From assembly GCA_009784305.1 (NCBI GenBank), contig WRBZ01000019.1, positions 1 through 10,974 on the forward strand: a stretch of DNA of 10,974 nucleotides. The letters run 5' to 3'. Below the pieces are notes generated by a model that saw nothing but the letters and a program-made list of their open reading frames with translations, ran no database searches and was not told the DNA's origin. Both the position numbers and the translations under genes were made by a program. Position 1 is the first letter of the stretch; every line of letters begins with the position of its first letter. Source of the stretch: Synergistaceae bacterium (GTDB lineage Bacteria; Synergistota; Synergistia; Synergistales; Aminobacteriaceae). Shown one piece after another: positions 1 to 6,033 of the stretch.

Positions 1-1821
1 TTAATCAATAGATTCTTCAGCCTTGTTGTCCCTCATAATTCTATGCATTACGATTTCCCCGCGCATGAATCTCATCGCGCTATACGCAGCGTCATATACA
101 GCGGATCCTTTCCTGACTTCCAGTTCTTCTTGAGGCGTAACGGGCGGCATTATTTCCACGGGTTCATTTTCGGCGCCTTCCACCATTTTTACGACTTGAT
201 GTCTGTTGCTTGTTTCGCTATATTTATATGATTTTCCTTCGAAAACTATCATTAACTCACATTCTGGAAATTTCTCCCTTACCATATTAATAAATGTCAA
301 AGAGCTTCGCCCACCGGATAAAAAATGAAAGAGATAAACATGCTTGGTAATTACATAAATCTTTTTCTGCTCCACACTATAGAGAAATTCGCAGTCAATC
401 AGCGCGCAGAAAAGCGTAAAATCAGCCGATCTTAGATTTGAAAAGAACTCGTCCCTTATTTCCTCACCCAATGGATTAAAACTTTCTAACGATAATGCCT
501 CCTCGTCTATTTGCGTAGTAAGGGAATCATTGTGCTTTTTGTCTTTGTGTGTAGAAAGGGAGTCGCTATGCTGTTCGTCTTTATGATCAGCAGGCGCCCC
601 ATGAGAAACAAGCGGAGCCGGTCGCTTTATTTCTTCACCAGCCGCATTTTCATGTAGGGAATCCATCCGGAGCCTTCTGTTATTGCTTTTTAGCTCCACT
701 CTCAACTCTCCGCTCTCCACTCTCTCTTTCCCATTCACTATTTCAGGTCTTCGCGACAATAGAATTCCAACAATAACATCAGTTTTCATCCCAATTCTGA
801 CTTGTGGTAAAAGTTTCGCTAAAAACAACATAAAACGTTCGAGGGAATCAGGGCTCCATAATTTACATTCTTCAACGATATAATCATGTTCTTCTTTCGA
901 TATGTCAGCGCTGCCAAGACAATCAAAACCAAATACCCTTGCTATCCAAAGGTTTCTCGAAATATAAAAGAGCTCTTCAATGGCTCGCTGCGGGGAAGCG
1001 CCTCTCATAAACATATCGTTAAGTTGGGTAAAAGATTCCTTTCCTCCGTCTCTCCATGCGGACAGCCAACGTTGAAGAGCGGCAAGGCTCCCGCCGCCTG
1101 ATAAAGCGGATACATCCTCAAGTAAGATATTTCCTTTCCCAAGGGACATTACCTGATCCAAGAGCGAAAGAGCGTCCCTTAAAGCTCCATCCGCTTGCCT
1201 TGCTATTTCCCAGAGAGCTTCGTTTTCATATTCGAGATTCTCTTTTTTACAAACAAATTCGAGCCTGTGCAATATATCAAATGAACGTATCCTGTGAAAA
1301 GGAATGTGTTGGCAGCGCGAACGTATCGTGACCGGAATTTTGTGAGGTTCTGTAGTGGCAAGAATAAACACCACATATTCAGGCGGCTCTTCAAGAGTTT
1401 TTAAAAGGGCGTTGAAAGCCGCTGTGGAAAGCATATGTACCTCGTCTATTATATAGACCTTGAACCTGGAATTAAACGGCGCAAGCGAGACATGGCTTTT
1501 TAGTTCCCTTATCTCTTCTACTCCATTATTTGAAGCTCCGTCTATTTCTATCACATCAAGGTTATCACCGCTTGTTATAGACAGGCAATTAAAACATTCG
1601 CAACACGGTTCATAATTATCAGCCGGAGAAGCACAATTCAGAGCTTTCGCCGTAAGGCGGGCTACAGTTGTCTTTCCGCAGCCGCGAGCCCCGGAAAAAA
1701 GATATGCGTGAGCCGCGCGGCTCTTGGAGATACTTTTTATAAGCACATCCACCGCAGAGGCTTGCCCTTCCACTTCACTGAATTTTTGCGGACGATAAAG
1801 ACGATAAAGCGCAGTTGACAT
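1..1821 (-). CDS. dnaX: DNA polymerase III subunit gamma/tau (clamp loader ATPase), complete
   Basis: This is the motor subunit of the replication clamp loader, which opens the DnaN sliding clamp and loads it on primed DNA; the tau form also links polymerase and helicase. It has 606 residues. Visible motifs are Walker A GARGCGKT at 44-51, zinc cysteines C63, C73, C76 and C79, Walker B IIDEVH at 124-129, and the SRC arginine-finger motif at 168-170. Domain III ends near residue 365. A low-complexity linker (about 365-445) follows, holding a 7-bp and a 36-bp tandem repeat, and then a tau-type C-terminal region (about 446-606). The ATG is set by GAGGAG eight bases upstream, inside the end of the DUF3084 gene. 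The stop codon is the first three bases of the window, so the usual neighbours ybaB and recR, if present, lie outside it. The family assignment is certain. Confidence 0.97.
   Translation of the reverse strand: MSTALYRLYRPQKFSEVEGQASAVDVLIKSISKSRAAHAYLFSGARGCGKTTVARLTAKALNCASPADNYEPCCECFNCLSITSGDNLDVIEIDGASNNGVEEIRELKSHVSLAPFNSRFKVYIIDEVHMLSTAAFNALLKTLEEPPEYVVFILATTEPHKIPVTIRSRCQHIPFHRIRSFDILHRLEFVCKKENLEYENEALWEIARQADGALRDALSLLDQVMSLGKGNILLEDVSALSGGGSLAALQRWLSAWRDGGKESFTQLNDMFMRGASPQRAIEELFYISRNLWIARVFGFDCLGSADISKEEHDYIVEECKLWSPDSLERFMLFLAKLLPQVRIGMKTDVIVGILLSRRPEIVNGKERVESGELRVELKSNNRRLRMDSLHENAAGEEIKRPAPLVSHGAPADHKDEQHSDSLSTHKDKKHNDSLTTQIDEEALSLESFNPLGEEIRDEFFSNLRSADFTLFCALIDCEFLYSVEQKKIYVITKHVYLFHFLSGGRSSLTFINMVREKFPECELMIVFEGKSYKYSETSNRHQVVKMVEGAENEPVEIMPPVTPQEELEVRKGSAVYDAAYSAMRFMRGEIVMHRIMRDNKAEESID
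514..585 (-). repeat. 36-bp tandem duplication in the dnaX linker
   Basis: Two adjacent 36-bp units (514-549 and 550-585) match at 27 of 36 positions by eye. They encode the 12-residue peptides HKDEQHSDSLST and HKDKKHNDSLTT (DnaX residues 413-424 and 425-436). The unit length is a multiple of three, so copy-number change would keep the frame. They lie in the charged, probably disordered linker before the tau-specific region. Confidence 0.85.
697..724 (-). repeat. Heptanucleotide tandem repeat (GAGAGNN, four units) in dnaX
   Basis: Read on the minus strand there are four consecutive 7-bp units: GAGAGTG, GAGAGCG, GAGAGTT, GAGAGTG. Partly degenerate units lie on both sides. They encode part of the peptide RVESGELRVEL (DnaX about 367-377), just after clamp-loader domain III. 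Seven is not a multiple of three, so losing or gaining one unit changes the frame. The other two frames meet stops at once: TAA at 692-690 and TAA at 682-680. Confidence 0.85.
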
Positions 1822-1826
1822 TAGTT

Positions 1827-2960
1827 CTACTCCTCGATCAAAATTCGAAGGGATACAGGTCCTTCGGTATAAATGTCTTTTGTAATTATTCCGTTTACTA
1901 TAACGGGAGATTTCATTTCTGCAAGTTTTTCTACAGCTTCATAAAATTTTTGCCCATCAAGCGAACCGACAAAATTCGTAACGGGATCCGGTGAAATACC
2001 GTCCCTAATAGCTTTGAAGCGTAATTCTCTCAGGAAAGTGTGCATAAATTGTTCGGGATCGAACCCTTCCAAGTTTGGCTCGGCCACGCGTCTTAAAACA
2101 GCATCTCCCTCGCTGTAAATCAAATAACTCGCCCAAGAATCACATGTAAGGCTGACAGATGAATCTGAAGTAATGTTCTGTTCAGCTGAAAACCTTATAT
2201 ATCTTCTTATTGCGCTGTTGGAAGACGCTTCTACGACTTTTTCCAGTGCATCCTGACTTATTGTTATAACGATATTTTCAGGCAAAGTTCCGAATTTATC
2301 AGCTATATTTTCCGCCGCTTGCGTTCTCATATTGTCCATTATTGTCATAACATCGGCGGAAGAAGTGTTTGGTAATACAACATCCTGCGCGAGCACTTCA
2401 TGCACCCTTATTACTATTGTGCCCTCCCTTATCCGCTCCAAATCAATTCGCAGGTCATGAGCTTCATTTTTCAGCAAGTCAACGCTGTGTTGCAATTGAT
2501 TTCTTTCGTCTTCGAGCAATTGTTTATCATTTTTCAGCGTATTTAGTGAGAGATTTAATAAATCTACCTCTCCTCTTGACTTTTCAAGAGCCGCTTCCTG
2601 CTGCGACAATTGATACAAACTGTCTTCAAGCTCAGTTTGAGCGCTATCAAGCTTAATCCGGCTTTCCATGAGGCCGACGCGCGACTCATTGAGTTGGTTT
2701 TGAATGTATTTCAGGCTGAATAAAGTGGTCCTTACGTCTTCAGAAAAAGAAGCAAGGATGACCACAGTAAGGGCTGTTATTGTGATTCCTGTAAAAGCTG
2801 TTATAACGTGGCTTGTGCTTTTGGGCCTCAGACCGAAGAGTGATACCCTTCTTTTCCCGAATTTCATCCCTATAACATCTCCAAGCCATGATAAGAGCCC
2901 GCTTCCTATTATGAGCATGAATATAAGGCCCCAGTTTGTATCAGAAATCCAGGATTGCAT
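1827..2960 (-). CDS. DUF3084 membrane protein with coiled coil
   Basis: This is a 377-residue inner-membrane protein of the DUF3084 family; its function is unknown. It has a hydrophobic segment at about 11-30, the conserved basic stretch FGKRRVSLFGLRPKST at 34-49, a second membrane segment at about 52-71, a long coiled coil at about 83-180 (repeated L/E/Q/K heptads), and a mixed soluble domain at 181-377. The basic loop between the helices is the part I recognise from cyanobacterial and other DUF3084 proteins. I chose ATG 2960 because AAAGGTGA (2969-2976) lies eight bases upstream; the frame stays open to an ATG at 3032, which lacks such a site. Its last two codons, GAG GAG, form the dnaX ribosome binding site and its stop is five bases from the dnaX start. 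The two are therefore almost certainly cotranscribed and probably translationally coupled. Confidence 0.85.
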   Translation of the reverse strand: MQSWISDTNWGLIFMLIIGSGLLSWLGDVIGMKFGKRRVSLFGLRPKSTSHVITAFTGITITALTVVILASFSEDVRTTLFSLKYIQNQLNESRVGLMESRIKLDSAQTELEDSLYQLSQQEAALEKSRGEVDLLNLSLNTLKNDKQLLEDERNQLQHSVDLLKNEAHDLRIDLERIREGTIVIRVHEVLAQDVVLPNTSSADVMTIMDNMRTQAAENIADKFGTLPENIVITISQDALEKVVEASSNSAIRRYIRFSAEQNITSDSSVSLTCDSWASYLIYSEGDAVLRRVAEPNLEGFDPEQFMHTFLRELRFKAIRDGISPDPVTNFVGSLDGQKFYEAVEKLAEMKSPVIVNGIITKDIYTEGPVSLRILIEE

Positions 2961-2995
2961 TAAACGAATCACCTTTCTTTCCGGGGTTAAGTACC

Positions 2996-3023
2996 AGTTT
3001 AAAATGAAGCATACGTTTGTAAA
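2996..3023 (-). promoter_or_regulatory. Possible promoter for the DUF3084-dnaX unit
   Basis: On the minus strand TTTACA (3018-3023) and TAAACT (2996-3001) are separated by 16 bases and end 35 bases before the DUF3084 start. The -35 matches five of six consensus positions and the -10 four of six. A promoter is expected here because a terminator at 3080-3107 separates this unit from the gene upstream. The exact boxes are uncertain. Confidence 0.3.
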
Positions 3024-3079
3024 GCGTAACAACGTGGAGCTTCTGTTTTATTATGCGAATTGGTAGAATCTGTCTTGTC

Positions 3080-3107
3080 AAAAAATGCCCTCAAAAAGAG
3101 GGCATTT
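3080..3107 (-). terminator. Rho-independent terminator of the Veg-like gene
   Basis: A perfect 10-bp stem, AAATGCCCTC (3083-3092) and GAGGGCATTT (3098-3107), encloses a five-base loop. Read on the minus strand the stem runs into six T residues (3085-3080), which fits termination of transcripts from the gene ending at 3142. Plus-strand reading gives only three T residues after the stem, so the signal is directional. Confidence 0.85.
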
Positions 3108-3141
3108 ACAGTTTCTCCTATATATATTACACTATTCTCCG

Positions 3142-3369
3142 TTAAACCAATTCTATTTCAAGCTCTTTTGTAAGAATCTCCGCATAACTGAAAGAAATAT
3201 GGCTTTGCTGAGATTCTATAAATAAGGTAAAAAGTTTTGGATATACATCTACTACAACTCCATGTGTTTCCTCAACTTTATTCCTGCTGTGAGTGACACG
3301 ACATTTTATGGGCTTTCCTTTGTATTGATTTATTTCTTCGCGGATATCGGAGAATGAACTGCTGCACAT
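3142..3369 (-). CDS. veg: Veg-family protein
   Basis: This 75-residue protein resembles Bacillus subtilis Veg (PF06257), a small protein reported to stimulate biofilm formation. Matching features are an N-terminal SDIREEIN helix, KGKPIKCRV, a basic turn with RNKVEETHGVV, then DVYPKLFTLFI and the near-terminal ISFSYAEILT motif, which parallels the VSYSYADVLT of Veg. It is slightly shorter than the Bacillus protein and lacks its short C-terminal tail. The ATG at 3369 has purine-rich AGGGAAGTGG upstream. It is a single-gene unit with a strong promoter at 3402-3430 and a terminator at 3080-3107, matching the high expression known for veg in Bacillus. The genomic neighbours differ from those in Bacillus. 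The molecular mechanism of the family is not settled. Confidence 0.8.
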   Translation of the reverse strand: MCSSSFSDIREEINQYKGKPIKCRVTHSRNKVEETHGVVVDVYPKLFTLFIESQQSHISFSYAEILTKELEIELV

Positions 3370-3401
3370 AATTCCACTTCCCTTCCACCGGACGTCTTAG
3401 T

Positions 3402-3430
3402 ATTATAGCATATAAATATGCGGCAGGCAA
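3402..3430 (-). promoter_or_regulatory. Strong extended -10 promoter for the Veg-like gene
   Basis: On the minus strand the -35 box is TTGCCT (3425-3430). A 17-base spacer ends in TGC directly before a perfect TATAAT -10 box (3402-3407), so it is also an extended -10 promoter. The -10 box ends 32 bases before the start codon. The spacer holds a short perfect palindrome, GCATAT-AA-ATATGC (3408-3421), which could be an operator or simply AT-rich promoter DNA. Confidence 0.75.
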
Positions 3431-3456
3431 ATCATTTTTTTGTTTCTTATATGCTA
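3406..3456. repeat. Spaced 9-bp inverted repeat in the divergent control region
   Basis: TAGCATATA (3406-3414) and TATATGCTA (3448-3456) are exact reverse complements 33 bases apart. A third half-site, ATATGC, lies at 3416-3421. The left arm overlaps the -10 region of the Veg-like gene; the right arm lies 27 bases before the ankyrin gene. This could be a paired operator or a stem in the ankyrin leader. Protein binding is inference only, and AT-rich DNA makes such matches easier by chance. Confidence 0.4.
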
Positions 3457-3482
3457 CGAATGATTTTTTGGAGGTGTGATAT

Positions 3483-4274
3483 ATGAATAAGGGAAAAGTG
3501 GCAAGAATAGCTTGTATATGCTTGATTATGACCCATTTTGTTTTCTCTTCCATTTCCAATGGCGGTGTTACTACAGATTTAGTATCGAATGAGCCGGCAG
3601 AAAAAATAAGAAGCGTTTTTCATTCAAACCCTGGCTTTGACATGAATAAAGCTTTCCAGGGCGGAGAAACTTTATTGATGTTTGCTGCAGCTAATAATCC
3701 CCATAGTGCTGTCATACATTTGCTTGTATCTCTTGGAGCCGGTATAAACGCAAAAGATGAAGCAGGATTAACTCCGCTTATTTATGCCGTAACGACCAAT
3801 AAGAATCTTGGAACGACATTCGCGTTGCTTCAACTTGGCGCTGACCCCGAACTGGCTGATTTGGAAGGTGTATCGGCATTGATGTACGCGGCGCGTAATG
3901 CTGACCCATCAATAATGGAAGCTTTACTTTCAAAAACTTTGGATGTGAATAAGCCCTCAATAAAAGGCTGGACTCCCTTAATGTTCGCAGCAGCAAGCAA
4001 CAGCAGCACACGAGTAGCTGAACTGCTCCTTGAGGCCGGGGCATATATTAATGCTGTAGATTCGCAAGGTATGACCCCACTAATGCTTGCCTCAAAATGC
4101 ACAAAGAATCCGGAAATGGTAGAACTTTTATTAAGATACAGCGCGGATACGACGATTAAAGCAAACGGAGAAACTGCTATGGATTTCGCAAGGAGAAATC
4201 CGAAACTGAAAAGCTCTTCCGCCCTGAGAAATTTGGAGACTACGACAAGGCTAAGGCTCAGCGAGAAGAGTTGA
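3483..4274 (+). CDS. Exported ankyrin-repeat protein
   Basis: This 263-residue protein has an N-terminal signal sequence (positively charged start, hydrophobic core about 8-22, possible cleavage after SSIS near 26), so it probably acts in the periplasm or outside the cell. Five ankyrin repeats follow, beginning near residues 61, 95, 129, 162 and 196, with a sixth partial one at 229. Typical elements are GLTPLIYAV, GWTPLMFAAA, GMTPLMLAS, LLLEAGAYINA and LLVSLGAGINA. Repeats run 33-34 residues, several with an NP or DP before the second helix, where canonical repeats are 33. Ankyrin repeats bind proteins; no enzymatic domain is visible and the partner is unknown. GGAGGTG (3470-3476) six bases before the ATG is an excellent ribosome site. 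It is first in the rightward gene series, 73 bases before the solute-binding protein gene. I could not identify its promoter with confidence. Confidence 0.85.
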   Translation: MNKGKVARIACICLIMTHFVFSSISNGGVTTDLVSNEPAEKIRSVFHSNPGFDMNKAFQGGETLLMFAAANNPHSAVIHLLVSLGAGINAKDEAGLTPLIYAVTTNKNLGTTFALLQLGADPELADLEGVSALMYAARNADPSIMEALLSKTLDVNKPSIKGWTPLMFAAASNSSTRVAELLLEAGAYINAVDSQGMTPLMLASKCTKNPEMVELLLRYSADTTIKANGETAMDFARRNPKLKSSSALRNLETTTRLRLSEKS

Positions 4275-4347
4275 GACAATGCACAATCAGAGGATAAAAG
4301 TATTTTTTCGTTTTTAATTGTGAATTGCATTAAGAAAGGTGACTAAT

Positions 4348-5976
4348 ATGAAAAAACTTATTTGTATAGCTATAATGACGATGTTATCAATGCCGACATA
4401 CGCCATGCCTGTTGTTGATGAATTATATATGGTTATACTGCGCGACCCTGACGCCCAGATAATTGCCATTGAAAATAACAAGATTGATGTTTTAGGCGAT
4501 TTGATCCGCCCAATTGATATAGAGAGGCTATCGAGGTCACAAAATGCAGAGCTTTCCATAGCGCCTGCTTTTCACAGTTTCTACCTGAGCTTCAACACAC
4601 GCCGCTTTCCGTTCGATTCGAAGATTTTACGACAGGCCGTATGGCAGGTGATTCCAAAGAATAAGATAGTACGCGACTTGTTTTCAGGGTATGCGGATCC
4701 AATTGATTCCTATCTTCCTCCTGTATCTACCTGGCTGGATTTAAATGTCACATACTTTAGCTATAATCCTGACAGGGCGAGAGCTTTATTGGAAAGGTAC
4801 GGTTGGAGATGGGATTCTAAGGGTATACTTGTTTCACCGAATGGTGAAACTTTAAAACCAATGAAGCTTATGTCACCAACGGCGTCTGTCGCGCCGACTT
4901 CCGCCGAAATTGGAAACCAAGCTGCGGAAGCCATGCGAACACTCGGTATCCCGATTGAAAGCGAACCCATGGATTTTTCCGCAATGCTTTCAAGAATGGA
5001 CAGGCACGATTTTGACGCGGTAGTCCATGCTTGGAGCCTTTCACGGGATCCGGATTCGCTTTTTTCGTTCTATCATTCCTCAATGAACGTACAGGGAGGC
5101 TACAATGTTTCAGGGATATCAGACCCTAAATTGGATGAGGTTTTGCTTGAACTGCGCGACGCTCCCGATGAAATCACCGCACGCGGAGCGGTAAGCGAAG
5201 CACAAATAATGCTGTCGGAGCTTGTTCCATCTGTGCCTATTTACAGCCGTTATTCCATAGCTGCGGTAAATAAAGGATGGAACGGAGTTTACACTTCTGA
5301 AAAATCGACTGCTAATAATTTTTGGACACTTACGGGAATGACACCTTCCGATGGCAAAATGCGCCCCGTATATTGGGCTTTGCCGGAAGAACCGCGCTCC
5401 CTCAACCCGATAATCGCAAGCTCCGCTTATGATTGGATGGTAATGGGGAACATTTACGATAACTTGATATCAGTACATCCGGATACATTTGAAGATATTC
5501 CGTGGATTGCTTCAGAATGGAAAGTAAAAAATGAAGATGAAAGGACCATCCTTGAGTTTATAATAAGAGATGACATTAAATGGCATGACGGAAGGCCTTT
5601 GACTGTAGTTGACGTTATTGCAACCATTGAATTTCTGAAAAAGGCTGAAGCTCCAAGATATTATGACAGCGTCAAGGATGTAGAGAGCGTTATTTCACCG
5701 GCGCCAAATACTGTTGTGGTAAAATTTTCAAAAACGAGTTACTGGAATCTGCATAACATCGGAGGTTTGCCTATATTACCCAAGCATATACTGGATGGTG
5801 TAGAAGATTGGAGAGTATGGCAACCATCGAGAGAAAAGCATCTTGATAACCCTGATCTTACCCAACTAATTGGAACGGGGCCATTTGTCTTTTCGGAATA
5901 CAGACCCGGCGACTACGTATATTTCAAACGCAACGAGAATTTTTGGAAGCCTGACAAAAGAGGGATTAGGGAATAG
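4348..5976 (+). CDS. Circularly permuted family 5 solute-binding protein
   Basis: This 542-residue extracytoplasmic binding protein is of the oligopeptide/dipeptide type (SBP_bac_5). A signal peptide (about 1-19, ending TYA) is followed by sequence normally in the second half of the family: VDELYMVILRDPDA with NNKIDV (about 24-48), YLSFNTRRFPF with ILRQAVW (79-99), YNPDRARALLERYGW (139-153) and RDPDSLFSFYHSS (233-245). From about 335 comes what is normally the first half: YWALPEEPRSLNPI (342-355), PWIASEW (385-391), IKWHDGRPLT (410-419), LPILPKHI (474-481), IGTGPF (508-513) and RNENFW (528-533), where it ends. In OppA/DppA the second block comes first. The parts look complete, so a working fold is plausible. 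I chose ATG 4348 because AAAGG lies eight bases upstream and the signal peptide starts MKKL. No transporter membrane or ATPase gene is adjacent; the ligand is unknown. Confidence 0.88.
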   Translation: MKKLICIAIMTMLSMPTYAMPVVDELYMVILRDPDAQIIAIENNKIDVLGDLIRPIDIERLSRSQNAELSIAPAFHSFYLSFNTRRFPFDSKILRQAVWQVIPKNKIVRDLFSGYADPIDSYLPPVSTWLDLNVTYFSYNPDRARALLERYGWRWDSKGILVSPNGETLKPMKLMSPTASVAPTSAEIGNQAAEAMRTLGIPIESEPMDFSAMLSRMDRHDFDAVVHAWSLSRDPDSLFSFYHSSMNVQGGYNVSGISDPKLDEVLLELRDAPDEITARGAVSEAQIMLSELVPSVPIYSRYSIAAVNKGWNGVYTSEKSTANNFWTLTGMTPSDGKMRPVYWALPEEPRSLNPIIASSAYDWMVMGNIYDNLISVHPDTFEDIPWIASEWKVKNEDERTILEFIIRDDIKWHDGRPLTVVDVIATIEFLKKAEAPRYYDSVKDVESVISPAPNTVVVKFSKTSYWNLHNIGGLPILPKHILDGVEDWRVWQPSREKHLDNPDLTQLIGTGPFVFSEYRPGDYVYFKRNENFWKPDKRGIRE

Positions 5977-6033
5977 GGATTTGGAAAGTCAAATGCGAAA
6001 ACTGTAGAAATATACTTGAAAGGAAGCGTTAGC

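Noticed and set aside
1243..1250. Run of six A plus G on the dnaX coding strand, like the E. coli gamma frameshift site
   Set aside because: The run is read AAA AAA GAG in frame, not in the A-AAA-AAG phase needed for -1 slippage, and it lies near residue 192, inside the clamp-loader core, too early to give a gamma product.
3050..3081. Perfect TTGACA (3076-3081) with CATAAT (3050-3055) on the minus strand as the DUF3084 promoter
   Set aside because: The spacer is 20 bases, too long for a normal promoter, and the TTGACA overlaps the T-tract of the terminator of the preceding gene.
3830..4330. Open frame of 166 residues opposite the ankyrin gene
   Set aside because: Its serine/alanine-rich composition is the antisense reading of the ankyrin repeats, and the clear ribosome site and domain structure are on the plus strand.
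4278..4331. Imperfect inverted repeat AATGCACAAT / ATTGTG..TGCATT between the ankyrin and binding-protein genes
   Set aside because: Pairing needs a five-base bulge, the T-rich run lies in the loop instead of after the stem, and nothing else supports a terminator; nearby TTGAGA and ATAAAA are too weak to call a promoter.
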